In this document: positions 49,382 through 63,573 of the stretch, piece after piece
How the letters are laid out: each line of letters starts with the position of its first letter
How positions within the stretch are numbered: position 1 is the stretch's first letter
From: Stratiolaelaps scimitus
Lineage: Eukaryota; Arthropoda; Arachnida; Mesostigmata; Laelapidae
NCBI GenBank assembly: GCA_019614645.1
Contig: JABWDB010000035.1
Location: forward strand, 2,728,001-2,792,000
DNA length: 64,000 nt
Reading direction: 5' to 3'
Program-made: the position numbers and the translations under genes
Notes under the pieces: generated by a model
The model's database searches: none
What the model was told of the DNA's origin: nothing
The model's input: only the letters and a program-made list of their open reading frames with translations

Positions 49382-50864
49382 ACTTGAGGAGAATGTGTCA
49401 AAGCCTAATTTGCCGCATCTGACGTCGTTACCCCCGTTTGGCCATTACTGGCCGCTGGCGTACGCCCTCTACGTAAAAGCGAATTGTTTGTTGCGTCGCT
49501 TGTTTGTTCCGTAGGAGCAATAGACAGAGAAGCGGTTAGGGGATGGGTTAAGAACAATTGCATATACCGTCGCCATTTATCTTGCGTCAAACAGGGCTGT
49601 GCTGGAAAGCAGCGAAGATGTCTACAAGCGTAAATGAATTTGTTAATTACGGTTACAACAATATGTTAAGCTGGCCTAAACTAGAGCAGGATATGGACGA
49701 GCACTTAGTCGAATGCTGTGGTTAAACAGGGGGGGTTCACGTAAATAGCTTGATTAGGAAAGATGGTGTATGTGTAAACGCTCCTAGGTATCGGCTAGGC
49801 CGCTACCAAATGCTATCTGACCTTAGATACGCTGGGTAGCGACGTCTTAACGACTCCCCAATGGCACTCGTTTGTGAGATGTTAAATATTTCTTAAAGTT
49901 TGTTTGCTCAAATGAAATTAAAAAATTGTATATCTAGTAGACAATCAAGCGTGCTAAACCAACGTGTTTGCTATTACATGCCGATTGCATTTTCCTGTAA
50001 ACCTGACCAGAGGTGAAAGCATTGCGGAGTTAAGTACGAACTATTGAATGTACGATATGTTGTCTCTTTCAAAACGGAGATTTGTGCTCCAATAAGACAT
50101 GCCTTTGAATGGATTCTACCATCTATCGAAATGACATACACACCATCTCCGGTATCGACAACCTGTCTCTTTGACCATAACGGCTACTGTTGTCTCAACA
50201 ATTTCGCGACAATAAAACGGAGACTTTACTGCTGCGCTCTGACTTAACATTATCGAAAGTAGCTCACCATTCAATCTCTCAAGCAGTAAATTCGTCGTCG
50301 AACGCGGACCGCGGGACTAATCGCACTGAACTCATTTCTTTAATTAGTTTTCGAACGTCCAGAACAGCCGGTGGTCTCTGTAATGCTTCGTGATTTGCTG
50401 CGGCTGTTGTTACCACTACGGAAACGAATCAGATAAATAGATACATATAGGATTTTGCTTCCGTATACGTCGTCCATAGCGTTACATAACAAACCAGCTA
50501 TATTTATGGCTCACACAGAGCTTTTGGGTGAGATTGTGCAAAATCCCCAAAATAATTATAAATTAGTAATCACTTGCGTGCCATTGACAATGCTGAGGGA
50601 AATTTTCTGCGTAATATTATACAGTTTGATGTTTTTATGTCGGCATCACATTACAATGATTATGAAAAATGTATGCAAATTGATGAGCGGACGCTAAAAC
50701 GCTTATTGGCCGTCGATAGGCAAATCCGCTCCCACGTCTAGTAGAATTGTATGAACGCAGAATTGCAGAGGTAGAGAGAGAGAAGCCAAACGCAGGTCGA
50801 ATTTAAATTGGTTTTCCATCGTTTTCATACACACGTTGCTTTGTTCGTCGCCCTTGTGTTAAGT

Positions 50865-50866
<2 letters not shown>

Positions 50867-50913
<47 letters not shown>
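50867..50913. repeat. (TA)n microsatellite
   Basis: About 47 bp of TA with one GTA interruption near the right end. Confidence 0.9.
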
Positions 50914-53900
50914 CTACTGGAACTGACTTACTCACAATCCCCTCATGTGGCTCATCATCGTCCACAATGAAACTGTACTTAAGAAGTTCAACGGTACTAA
51001 TAGTACCTGCTGCTCAGTAAAAAACACACGAACGTGTCCTGAAACCACGCCCGCCCCGCCGCGCCGGTATTCGGCTATGGCTATTGACACAGGAGGCAAC
51101 GGCGAACATCGGCCGAGAACGACAAAGCGTCCTATGGACAAGGGAACTGAATCAGCCGCCCCCGTCCCCCAATGCACGCACCAGCTGGGCAACAAGCCAC
51201 GCAAAGGCGTATGCAACGACACTGGAACCGAGTCAATGTTCAGGGTCGTTGAGTCCTCCAGACGGCAGCTGACAGAAGACTGCTGATGATCTGCTTTGTT
51301 GCCGTTGAAGGCGAAGTTTCACGTTTGTGTATAGCGAATGCGTGTGTACGTCTAGCTCTGTGTATGTGAGTCTCTTCGCATGAAAATAGACACAAATGCA
51401 AAATTTATTCCTTTGACCATTGTAAATGTATTTCTTCGTTGTTTGGCCAGCGCGGTCGGTTGCTGTCATTAGAAATCTCTGCTTTGCTCGTTGTCCCTTT
51501 TCTGGACGGTGGTCTTCTTCTTCGGGTGTTGTTAGCATTGCATTTATGCGTTCACTTTCGATTTTGATTGTGTGCTTAATTTTATTTTTCTAAAAGGTGA
51601 AGGTTTTGTTTTTTTAACTAGTGGACTTTTGCTGGCTACTTATTATCTTAGCCTATGCGTAAGGTCGTGGCATAGCTCCTGTTGATAATTGGCCGAAAGT
51701 TTTTTGCTGTTTATACAAGATTATTAACCATCATAAATCACAGGGATGTAATAATTCGGTCTAGGATATATATATATTATTTATATTCAGCGTTGGAAAA
51801 ATATACTTTGTTATCATAGATAGTAATTCGGACCGGCTATCGAGTTCCCGTTACACATCCTCTTCCATGAAGCACAGCACGATATTTTATCTGTTATTCT
51901 TATAGCTACCCGCATACATCGATTCTGCCGATCTACCTAAGGACATTGTGAATCGATTGTGCACGTTGACGGAACCTCCGCCGAAGGTCGGCGTATTTAC
52001 GTCATCCCAAGAATCGCTTCAATAGAGTCCTCTCTTCTGTATTCAAGGAGATAGAGAGAATGCAAGAGCCATTCTTCTAGAAACGCGTGGCTAACAAAGG
52101 TCCACATAATATATAATACGTTATAGACAACACGCTATCTTCAGCATAGCTGTGGGGAGCCAACAAGAGAGCTTCCCAGTGCCGCCCACCTGTGTCATGC
52201 CTTACAGCTGGAACGGCCATCGTGGTAGCAGGCAGCCGAAGTAAGAAATGGTAACGTTCCTGCGACGATCGCTTGACGCACAAATCCCCAGTGACATGGT
52301 TGGTGGCTTGAGACGTCGACATGCAGATCACTCGACCTTTGTCGGAAATCCCTATGTGGCATGGAAATTTTTATGATATTGAATACAAGCTGGATAATCA
52401 CCGGTTGAGCTGTTGCTCAGGTTTCATGCCCACGAGAGGAGACTGAGGAGGGGCAATTCGGCATGGATTTAATAACCAATGTGTTCTTCATGCTTCTTGC
52501 TTGACCGGTGGTACAATAGGTTGGTGTCTTATGTTCAATCGCGTAGCCTCCGGCGACTCGCGCAGATTTCGCCGCATCACCTTGCGGTTCTGGTAAATTC
52601 ATGAATCAAATTGCAGAGCTCCTTCTAAGTTTTCAAGAGGCAAAGGGCAGTTGGCCTAAGCACAACTTACCGCAATAATAATAATAGTGATAATAATAAT
52701 TAGTGGTGCGAGATCTGTTAGCTGTCATACTTATCACACATTACTAACGCATTTTGAAAATGGAAACCAAGGGATATTGATTTGCTTTCTCCAAACACAA
52801 ACATTGCGCTTGAAATGATCGATGATAATTTACAGCTCACACATAAGCTAACCCCAGCACCACGGGAATGCATCAAGGCGGAACCAATGCACAGTGCGAC
52901 TACCAGAACTTTAGTACTAACACCGTCTGATTGGTTCTGTGAATCCAGTTCCGCATCAAAGGCTGTCATTGACTTTAAAAAAATAGTCGTGTAAATATGA
53001 TAAGCTGATGTGAGCGAACAGCCACCAAGCGTATGCGAAGGACAACGCTGAAAATGACGGTGATGATTAAACCAGATTTTCCACGTCCAAAGATAAAAAG
53101 TCTACAGGGGCTATCGCATCTGAGAATCCGCTAAGCGGCATATTGGAAATCACGCAACAACAGAGTCTTCATGTCCTGGTCATGGGCAAGTGTCGCTCGA
53201 TCCGGTTAGACTGCCAAGCACTACGACTGTACGACACTGAGGGCAGTGAGGATATAGATGCAGGACTCACGTTTATGCAACGGCCAATAAAGGAGGTGGT
53301 CGTGCCTTGAAAGGATGCGATGGTCGTGTAGACAGGCAGCGAGAACCTATGGAGGGATATTATCTCGAGAGCACCTATAGTAGAAGGCCACAACACCGAC
53401 AGGACCGTGTAGCGGCCAGATATTGTGGCTCCGAGCAGGATATGAGTCCACGAGGTCGGCTCCCACCGAAACCGGACGGATCTTGTTTCCGTCCCAGTGA
53501 TACCGTGTATTGTGGCAATGATAACTTTTCGTTGTTCGGCTTCTAGCCGCCTCATGGTGCACTAGCGGAAACGAAGAATAGTAACAACAACAACATGAAC
53601 AGCGTCAGCAGAAACCGGACAGTAATTTTAGTGGCCGCAGCATCGTATGCGTGAAGTGAATGTCGCAGAGGGCCAAACAAAGGCTATGTCGTTCTACAAT
53701 ACGAGCAGACCCAAACAAGGAATCCATCTTTGACAGAATACTGATGTTTTAAAACTAAACTGCAAGTATATAGTGGCATGGTTTCGCGTGAGACTTTCTT
53801 GTGGCTAGCGTCAATATTTGCTTGCCTCAGATACGTGAACTCGTGGCTGGACTAAGTGTCGACTGCTAGTAGAATTATGGAGGAGATATATATATATATA

Positions 53901-54634
53901 ATACGAGGTTACGATTCGGAGGCCAGTTGGTGTTGTTGTGATCTCAAACTTTTGCTAAATCTGCATGTTCCTTCCTACTCTGTGACTGCTGTATCTAAAA
54001 TGACCACCTGAAAGAGCGAATGCCATATGGATTTTTAGCAAGACAGCAAGTCACAAGCGGCATTGACTGTGACTAGGTAGTATTCGCATTCAAAAGAAGA
54101 TTGTGCTCTTGTGAACGTACACTTGTACAAACGAACACGACATGTTGGTGGGGTGAAGTTAAGCCGCTAAAATGAAGCCTGTCTACTAAACTCTAGAGAT
54201 ATGTGTGGGCAAGACACATGTCATTATATTTCAAATGAAGCTACCGTGTGTTTTACCCGAAAAAGAGTGCATCTTCCAGTATAATGCTCACACGGCCGAA
54301 CGATCATATGTCCTCAGGACGTAACGTCTGCCTAATCGGGCCTCCACCGTTGTTCATGTTCAAGGCGAGGTGATCTTCTTACCAGTTATTTTACCATATA
54401 CAGGGGGAAAAGAAAATTAAAATGAAGCTTGCCGTTGGGAAAGTCGACCGAGTCTGTCGAGCTCAAATTCGGAAATAAGCCGAGCTTGCAATTAAAACAA
54501 ATGTTGTTCCCATTTCAGGCCTTCTCATCGCCCCTAACTCTGTATGTCACAGGAACCTTCCAACCTTAATACACTCGTACTTTTACCCTATTTTTTAATC
54601 GAGAACTTAAGCATTGTAAAATTGCAGTTCCGGA

Positions 54635-54663
54635 AATAAACCGCAAATGTTATGTTATGTTAT
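54635..54663 (+). repeat. Possible retroposon 3' end: AATAAA plus (TTATG)n
   Basis: AATAAA (54635-54640) is followed by CCGCAA and three TTATG-type units. This resembles in layout the AATAAA plus pentamer tail of the SINE at 14.67 kb. The body upstream is not recognised. Confidence 0.3.
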
Positions 54664-56369
54664 CTTGCACCAGACGGCAAATTTTCGATTGCTTTCCTGT
54701 GCTCTGCTACCGATCTCAGTTGGACATCAATGAACGCTTTCGAGCGAAGGCCTAAGATCGTATCATGCTTTCTTGCTACTGACGCACTGACTAAGAGCAG
54801 TGATGAATGAATATGAACAACAGAACAGCTGCTATCTAATCGTGTCAAATCAATGATATAATTATTGTGTCAGTATCCTTCCTTACGTACGATGTATATG
54901 TGTGTGTGTGAAAGGGGCTGATTTCATCGCTTTCATAGCAAGAAGCCGCAGGCGGAAAGTTAACTATTTCGTAATTACACGTGGATTACCGAGTCGTAAT
55001 TAACTGTGCGCATGGGCGAAAACACATTCGAGTTGTAGCGGGAATAATTGTAATAATTATTATCACTGTTATTATTATAATTATTACGGAATTATTAATT
55101 TACTATTGTCCAATATTTCGCTGCGATATTCTTAAGTCACACGCTCATTCAACTCTTGATTACTGCTGAACTGAATGATTCATGAATTCGTCGTAAAATG
55201 ACAGATACACTTTATTAAATGTCTCCCAGTCAGAGCGTTTTGTTTACCGTTACTGTTGTTGTTGTTATTCACGGTACCAAACAAATGATCCTTTAGCTTT
55301 CCCTCAACATTAGATAACCAGGTTACCAGGAAATAATGAAGGCGGCCATTTGATTTGTGCAGGTGACCATCATCTACGGCCAGAGACGCCGGCTCGAGCT
55401 GCGTTGAGCGTCACGCCTTTAGTTTAGCGCCCACTAACGCTATAACGGTACTTGGTTCCCCTCGACAATTTTTATCGTAGTAATCGCCATAATACGGATA
55501 ATAATAATAAGTACCGAGAAATATCCGATGGAAGATGCCCTGGCTGGCTGGGGCTTCAGCCGCAAACGAAAGCCCAGTGAGGCTTTAGTTGTTGCTAGCT
55601 GTGGCCGTTGTCTGTTGTGGCTGTTTTCGTTAATACCAAGAGCGCACAGCAACACGAATGGCGGGCTGATCACGCCGTTGTGTTTACGAAGGTAACTGCC
55701 TCGACAAACAGTGCGTGCAGTAACCGTCTCTCAGTCTCCAGCGGGATATATGAAAAATACAGCGGGGGGGGGGTCGCGGGGGAGGGACAACAATTTGCAT
55801 TTATATGATGTTTTCATCCATCTAAAAGTCGTTTCGCATTCGACTGTTCGGTCAAGCCTGACGGGCTGACCAGCTAAATATCACATATATAATACTTACC
55901 GTTATATCTATCTATAAGGGGTGCGTGTGCTGATGCTGAGCAATAAGTACCGAACCCGTGCGAGCGCCAACGAAGAAGTGTGATCGTATCAGGCGCACAG
56001 CGAATAGGCAGCCGTTAGTGTTGGCTCCATAATTACACTTTTACCGCCGCCGCCGCCACCACCCGCTCTGTACCGCGGGAGGAGCTGCGGAAATACTGTG
56101 AAAGGCAGGTACGCCGACGTGACGTAAGATCAAATGCGTTTTTGTTCAACCTTAAAAAGAGTATTGACAAATCAGCGTGGGGATGCTTGTGTCTAAAGTT
56201 AGCAGTAGCAGCAGCAGTGGACGACAGCAGCAAGCCCGGTCAGACTTTACACGGGGCTGACAAAATAGGGTATGATGATATTTCAACATAGCTCATACTG
56301 CTCACGAAATGTGTGAATTCTACAGATGTTCGTTCGTATGCACCACTGTCAATTGCAGGATAATAACTA

Positions 56370-56387
56370 GGGGGGGGGGGGGGGGGG
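56370..56387. repeat. G homopolymer, 18 bp
   Basis: Uninterrupted run of 18 G. Shorter G or C runs occur at 364-374, 25,707-25,717, 42,651-42,664 and 55,763-55,773. Confidence 0.9.
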
Positions 56388-56861
56388 CTATTTCAGAAGT
56401 ACAACGAGGATCGGCACTGATATGTAGTTGCTAGAAGAAAAATTTCCGCCGGTAACAAGCGGCAGCAAAATCAACGTTACGGGTGGACGGATATGTATCC
56501 TTTATTATTGGCTCGCATGGCGGATACAAGCAGAAAATGATTTTTTCCCCGACTCAAGTCCGGACGCAACGTCACTTCGCGAGGGAGCCGACGACTAGGC
56601 GGCCTATGTTTCAACGGGCCGTGATGTTGAGGCGGAGCGGGAATTGCAGGTTCGCACACAAATACCTACTCGAAAGTAGTTGTCGTCGCTGGAGCAAATT
56701 TGGCAAACGGAAAGGCGCGCTTCTAGACAGTGCCGGCAGCGGCAGAAACAAATGAGAATACAAACAGATTTGAGAAGTTGACGACACTCGACTAAGTCTG
56801 TAGCCATAACAATAACCTGCTTTAACTGCCTGGCCCATTGCTGACACTGTTGTTTTTCACC

Positions 56862-56870
56862 ATATATATA

Positions 56871-56904
<34 letters not shown>
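56862..56904. repeat. (TA)n microsatellite
   Basis: About 43 bp of TA with one C interruption near 56,872. Confidence 0.9.
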
Positions 56905-56908
<4 letters not shown>

Positions 56909-58880
56909 CAACGTTATAATGGGCAGGTACGAAGCGTCGTCATTTTTCACTACCTAGAGGCGTACTAGAGAGGAAAGTTGCATAGTTATCTGAACAACAA
57001 CTCAACAGTTACGTATCAAATAGACTACAGTATATATTATTATTATTATAGCTCGATCGCTTCCTTGCCCTCCTCTACAACATATAGATAAGCTGAGACT
57101 GGGCAAAATCCCAGTCGCGTCACGTTATTATTATTATAACTGCAGCTACTACTATAATAATACTAGTACTACTATAGGTGCAAGAGTGCTAGACCCGAAA
57201 TCTGCGGAGACAAGCTGGCAGACGTGAAACTAGTGGGTCCAAATAAGGATACCCTGGCCGCTATCTTGACGTTGACGATTCCGCCGTTGACAGCTCGGCC
57301 GACTTCCTCGGACGACGCCGAATGTGACACGACTGGAATAGAAGACGTCGGTCGTCGAGCCGGCGATTGTCCTTAACTACCGATCTTCTCAGACGACAGC
57401 GAGAGAGCGAGCGAGCGAGAGAGAGAGACAGAGAGTGAGGCTGGTTGGAGATAGGTTAGACTTACTCGACAGATAAACGTATGTGCATGATCTCATATTA
57501 ATATGGAACCGGACTAACTAAGTAAGCAACGGCAATTAGAGCATTCGTTCTCATCACTCAGTCACGCACGAATCAATATGCCATCAGCATGTATTGAACA
57601 CACGCGGTGGGATGTGGTGTGAGTATCATCTTGTTTAATTGTTTTTGTTGTGATTCCTATCCGCTGTGTGGTCGGGCGCGGGTGATTTTTCGTTTAAACG
57701 ATTTGTTGTGGAGAATTCGTCCCAATCCGAAAATTGCTCGTGACCACCGACCACTTCCAAGTACTGGACGACGGTGGTTATACAAGGATGTTGAGCGGGA
57801 ACAATTGTCAGATCGCACGTTACGCGGTGAGTGGGAAGGGGGGAGTACAGTTGACTTGCGGAACCAACGAACGCTGCCGGCCGTTACGATTACTTCGAAA
57901 ATTGGAAAACGGCTAAGTGGTGTTGCTTCGCTAATAAAACCATCTATATTTGTTTTTATGATTGGTATTGATTGAGTCACACAATCGATTACTCATCCCG
58001 GTCTAGTATTTTGCTATTTTCCCAGTATCGTCAATCATTGTTTCGATATACGAACGTGATCGCAGGCCATCCCTCCTGTCGAGAAGGAAAAGACATTGCC
58101 CTTACATTTCCAATAGCATAATGCAACTTGACCACGGCCAGCCATCCGTCGGCGCGTTCGACCAGCGTTTCGAAAACAAGCAAAGCTTTCGGTGGCTAGA
58201 TCGAGCAACTGTTGCCGAGCTGAGCAGTAACCAAATACAGACGCTCGCGCGCACACTCACACACATACGCTGAATAGGGAAATCATTGATTTGGCCGCAG
58301 CGGCGTCACTAAGCCATCACTTTTGAGTGATGTTGACCGCGTTCTGTGAACGCACGGACACATGGACCCGGCGAACATGGCGAGAATTGACGTACGAACA
58401 GCGCACATAGCTCAAGGCCTGCTGCTGCTGCTGCTGGCACCACTACGCGCAACAGCGTGGTGATAGCAGTCGGAGGCTTGGACCGACTGACGTGGTTCTG
58501 GTCTGTTGGGGATGGCGGAAAACCTCAGGCGCGAAAAAAAATGATCATGTGCCGACATCCGTGGACGCCGATTCGGAGGCGGCGGCGGCGGCTGGAGCTG
58601 CGGTAGTTCTGATCCAACCTTTTGCTCTGTGATTACGTTCATGTTGGTTGGCCAGCCGACCAAGAATTCTTCCCCGCCGAAACCGTCATTCACACGTCAC
58701 GTCATTCTTTAATGTTATGAATACAAAGAATAACAGCAATAACAACAACAACAGCAGCGGCAGCAACAACAACAACAGCAGAACCAAACGTGGCGTAAAT
58801 GTCTCGCAGCTTGTGAACGTGGCAAGATAAGTTGGTTTGTATCAGATTGGGCATTACTCGCCAATCTATTCCTCTATCTG

Positions 58881-58904
58881 TTATATATATATATATATAT
58901 ATAT
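58881..58904. repeat. (TA)n microsatellite
   Basis: About 24 bp of TA, just downstream of a (CAA/CAG)n-rich stretch at 58,735-58,785. Confidence 0.85.
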
Positions 58905-61180
58905 CCATTTAGCTATCTGTCTGCGTACTATTGTTCGTTTCTGCTGTCCAAAGAACTTTCGAAGCGACGAAACTTTAGCGAAGTAAATACTTACTATGTG
59001 TATTGCGCAATAGTACCCCAAATCGTGTTAGACTAGGTAACCTTACGGCATAACCGTACAGCCGTCATGGCGAACAAACTGCCTCGGCCTCCATTTGGAC
59101 GATGACCGAGGAACGGTGACAAGCTGTTATCGTTGGCGGCTCGCGGAGCAGAAGTGCATTTGGTATGAATCCATTGATGGGACACTGCCATGATAGCACC
59201 GTAGCAGAGTCACGCTGGTGATCCACGAACCTGCGCCCGTGCAGCTTGCAACTTGTGCTTCAGTCGCAGTTATTGTTGTTGTCGTAGATGATCCCTTCGA
59301 GCTGCGGCGGAGTGCCGTATTTTGCTTTACAACAGGCGTATGTGAGTACTACTCGATGATCGCGAGCATTTGGTGCCTTCATGGTACCACCATTTTCGCT
59401 GCCGTTCATGTGGTGACTAATAGCATTGTTAGTGTTGTTGTTGTCCATGGCGATTGTTTGTTATGAATAGACGGACTAGACCCTCTTGAGAATAGGGAAA
59501 TTTCGATCGTAACGAAAAAAAAATACCAGCCAGATGACAACGAGGTCCACTTGAATATAACTGTCTATGGGCGCAAATTATAGTGGCCGCCTATGAGTGG
59601 CAGATGCGATTATAAAAATTGACACCAAAATCAGTCAATGAGCGTTACACTAACCATCAATAAGGGAATAATAAATTGTTTACCGTTGTGCTTCGTCGGC
59701 CCTGCCAATTTCGCCGCCTGTGCCAGTGAATGCTGCTAGGTGCGCAAAGATAGAGATACGTATTTCTGTTGTAAATAAAACGAACACAGCCCACTTGATC
59801 AATTGGGCAATTGGTTGGTTATTGCCCAACAGAATAATGAAATCGTAATCATATATATATATAAATATATATATATGAATGCTAGTAATGGGCTCACCAT
59901 CTCTATACGAAAAGTATTAATCGTATATAAAATCAATCTGTCACTATATCTATCCCAAGTATACCTTGTCTATACCTTAATAATAGTGTTTTAGCTTGTT
60001 TTGCCTCTATAACTGCATGTTGTCGAACGAATAAAAATTATAATAATTTCCATTAGACACACCGTATACATGGGCGAATCGTATAGAACCTTTAGATAAT
60101 TCGGCAGTCCACCTAACGTGGCTTATAATATCTAACCCAAGCTTATAGTATTATTACATGTCTTATAGTACAATTAGCTATATAGCTGTACTTACCATCT
60201 AGTGCACGATCAGATGTACGCCGGTCAGATCAATAGTATTGTTCGTTCGCAACAAGGTCACGTTTCAAAGGAAAACCACCGACGCCACTTTATGGCGCTT
60301 CTTTCTGAGATCCGACTGTATTGTCACAATCCTGATCCCTCCTGTATGCTAAGTACCGTTATAACGCAAGTGTACGCAACCTCGGCCACCGACGACAACG
60401 AGTCAATCGCTTGAAGTTGGCCTTTGAAGTGAAGCGGTCGGGCATTGAAATGACAGTCGACAACCGAACGAACTTTTCAGCTTGACAATGATTTGCGTTG
60501 TGAGGTTCGGCTACTCAGCCTGACTGACATACAATTAGTTAAGACAACAAAGGTTGTGCCACACTTCGTTCCTAACCTAGGTAGGTGCCTACTGGTAGGT
60601 ACCAACGCCGCCAGTGCCGCACTGATCATCAATTAACCTCGAAGCTGGAGACAAAGAGCGGACAGTAACGCACCTAAAAGTTGGTCTTCGAAACATCTCC
60701 TCCATCTTTCTCTTGAGAGACCGAAATCGCGAGAGAGAGAGAGAATTTGATCCAGAGCAATGGAAAAAATACAATGTGAATACAATACACGAGCACCTTT
60801 ATTGCGCTGACAGAATAGAAGATCTCTCTCTCTCTCTCTTTGCCACTCCTCCAATTACGGTGCGGTGGTCGACGCTGTATTGTTCCGGACGAGCTTAAGC
60901 CCTTTGCGAGAGCCTGTTGGAAATTGCGCTATTGATTATTATTATTATGGGCCGAAGCAGGTCGGCAAATTGATTTAATGAATAAATGTAGTCCACAACT
61001 GTATTAAGCTGTACGACCATATATCTAACATGTCAAATTCTATATACATGCGCATATATTTGAATTAAACCTTGGCATGAATTTGCTCATAGCGCCGATG
61101 ACAGACCCTGCGGCAAGAACGATGAAGAGGATCTCGAACGATGAGGACGATCTCTAGCTAAACAACTTGTGCGTATCGCG

Positions 61181-61377
<197 letters not shown>

Positions 61378-61732
61378 GTCCGCATCTCGGTTCTGCTGTT
61401 TGAAGCGGTATCTTGCTACCGGAGTCCGTTTTTTGCGCCTTATGATCGGTGTTTTCGAGCCAATCTGGCAGCAACTCGTCAACGCATCAGCCATTGCTAG
61501 ATCACGTAAGTTAATTGCTATGTGAGTCCATCATATATGTATCCTGTTAAATTGCGCCTACATCTGCTAGCTTGGTTAGGTATTATATGAACGTAACTGA
61601 TGACTAAATAATAATTTTCGTTTCTCTGTTTTATTCTTTGCAGGTAAGTGAATGCGTTCAGAGTGACGTACTGGACACCATGACCCCTGTACGGTGAATA
61701 GTTCCATTCCGGTTCGAGGATGACACATCGAA

Positions 61733-61759
61733 TTATATATATATATATATATATATATA
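61733..61759. repeat. (TA)n microsatellite
   Basis: About 27 bp of TA. Confidence 0.85.
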
Positions 61760-62714
61760 GTATAACTGTACATAAAATCTACCATCAGAGTTCAACCGTC
61801 GAGATTTCGCGACGCTCACGGTATTTTGTTTTCTTTCCTGTTCCGCTATACTAGCTGAGTGTATGCATCCACATGGCTTCCGGTTAAAGCGTGGAACGCT
61901 GACAACACGTTGGCTAGCAAGTCCCATCGGATGACGTTTCGGGCGGTTAGCGTTTAGTTTCAACCGTTGCGCCCCATAACCATCTCTCGTCATTCAGCTG
62001 CATTTTCCTAGAGTTCATCGCCTGAAAGCTAGATTTTGCTAGTCCTGTTGCCTGCGAGAGGGGGGCTGGTTTTTATTTACCCTCAATGGATTGTACAGCA
62101 GGAGGACGGTGGTGAACAAAGAGGCAAATATCCCTCATGTATATATACATATATATATATACTAAATCGGCCTCCCTAAAAGGTCTCCTGGTAAAAAAAT
62201 GTCCTAGTCTCCCACAGCCTTGCCATTATTCGGATGCACCCGTACCGCCATATAGTCTTTACCGTCGTCCTCGTCGGCCGGAACCATGTTCTGTCGTGAC
62301 TTGATGTGCTGAGCCTTTTGCCGTAGGCTGGTTGCGTTTTGTTTACCTGATTCGCTCCCCGACCTCATTTATTCGACTCCGATTTAGATCTCTTGCTTCG
62401 TTAGGTCTTGTGCAAGACCTCGGGTCTTTGCAGCAGTTGTCGTAGTAGGCAGCGCTAATGAGGCGACGACAACGGTAATTCCGTGCTTCTCATGATATAC
62501 ACACCATTCAAAAGGAAGATCATGACAGCGATAACGAGGAGAAGGCGGACAGCCGTCGAGTGCTTTATATTCATCCTTACGTGATTTGGTCTCTGCATGA
62601 GAACCAGGCCAATTGCCGGAAAGCCAACCGGCCTACTGCCGAGTGTATGTGGACGTCTTCGGCTGTGCGTGGACTGACCGGAAAAGGTCTCACTTTTGAA
62701 GTGACCATAACACT
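61760..62714. other. No gene seen
   Basis: Anonymous sequence with a short (TA)n tract at 62,138-62,161. Confidence 0.6.
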
Positions 62715-62721
62715 CACATGG

Positions 62722-62777
62722 ACGTTAAATGTTGGCTGTGGGTCAGCTCGGAAAATTTACTTAATGATTTTAACATG
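62722..62777 (+). mobile_element. Severely truncated type I SINE (3' end only)
   Basis: Only the last part of the type I SINE: GTTAAATGTTGGCTGTGGGT followed by CAGCTCGGAAAAT, nearly identical to the 38.7-kb copy in reverse. CACATGG flanks it at 62715-62721 and 62778-62784. This possible target duplication is only 7 bp and less certain than the others. Confidence 0.65.
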
Positions 62778-63306
62778 CACATGGCTGATTGCTGAATAGC
62801 TGAATTTTGTGGAATTGTAACACTACGTTAAATCGATATCCAATGCATATAGCCGATATTCGTCTCTCGTTGATGTTCCTGCGTGGATTGGGGCGTCTCA
62901 TTCGACTCCGTATATTATCATGACCTAAAGGCGGAAGACACGAAATGGGTCGTGGTTAAGAAAAACGACTCCCCCCAGGTTTGGGGGGACAATTTGAACT
63001 TTCGGAAAAACTACGAAGCCGTAGTATAAAGCGATTGAGCAAAATTGCCAACCGTTTCAATTGTCTATTCGAGTTGATCAGGAACAACTTGCGTTTGAAA
63101 CGGCATATGACTTCTCCCTAAGGAGTATAAATAGTTTCAACTTATTCCAACTTGATCGCTGATACCGTAGTTCAATCGGCCCGTCCGTCTACCTGCCATT
63201 AGCCCATCATATGATATTGCCTAATACATCAACTAAACTAAAACGCACAAGTTACCAAACGAAAAACCTGCGCTTGTGCGCGGTATCTACCTAAAACAGG
63301 GGTGCA

Positions 63307-63573
63307 CTACGCGTTGTGTGCATACGAGGCGCAATTCGCCGAATTCGCAAACCTTACACATGGAACAATGACATTGTGTGGCTGCACATCATCGGACACT
63401 TTGATCGCCAAGACAGAAAGAGCCTCTGGCAAACACAAACGAAAAAATCGCTGGTCTGTCCAGAAGAACCCGACTTCAACTCGCATCCTCTCATCCACGA
63501 ATAGACGGGTATCTTCGATTTCATAATAAAAATCAACGCCTCCGTCAGACTGTCTGTTTATCTTGAACGCCAT
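63307..63573 (-). CDS. 88-codon ORF, unrecognised
   Basis: ATG just after a stop. The translation (begins MAFKINRQSDGGVDFYYEIE) has protein-like, non-repetitive composition with alternating hydrophobic residues, unlike most ORFs here. No signal peptide, membrane segment or known motif stands out. The opposite strand is also partly open (63302-63526), so chance cannot be excluded. It might be a single exon of a larger gene. Confidence 0.15.
   Translation of the reverse strand: MAFKINRQSDGGVDFYYEIEDTRLFVDERMRVEVGFFWTDQRFFRLCLPEALSVLAIKVSDDVQPHNVIVPCVRFANSANCASYAHNA

Larger units (their letters stand above)
47415..54634. other. No gene seen
   Basis: ORFs up to 128 codons (53,169-53,555 minus) overlap ORFs on the other strand and resemble nothing known. 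The (TA)n tracts are listed separately. (TAA)n-type runs lie at 52,673-52,700. Confidence 0.6.

Noticed and set aside
53169..53562. 128-codon minus-strand ORF
   Set aside because: No recognisable family, opposite strand also open, no splice or start context.
55861..55880. GGGCTGACCAGC as a further SINE end
   Set aside because: No tail on the expected side and only the hairpin core is similar.
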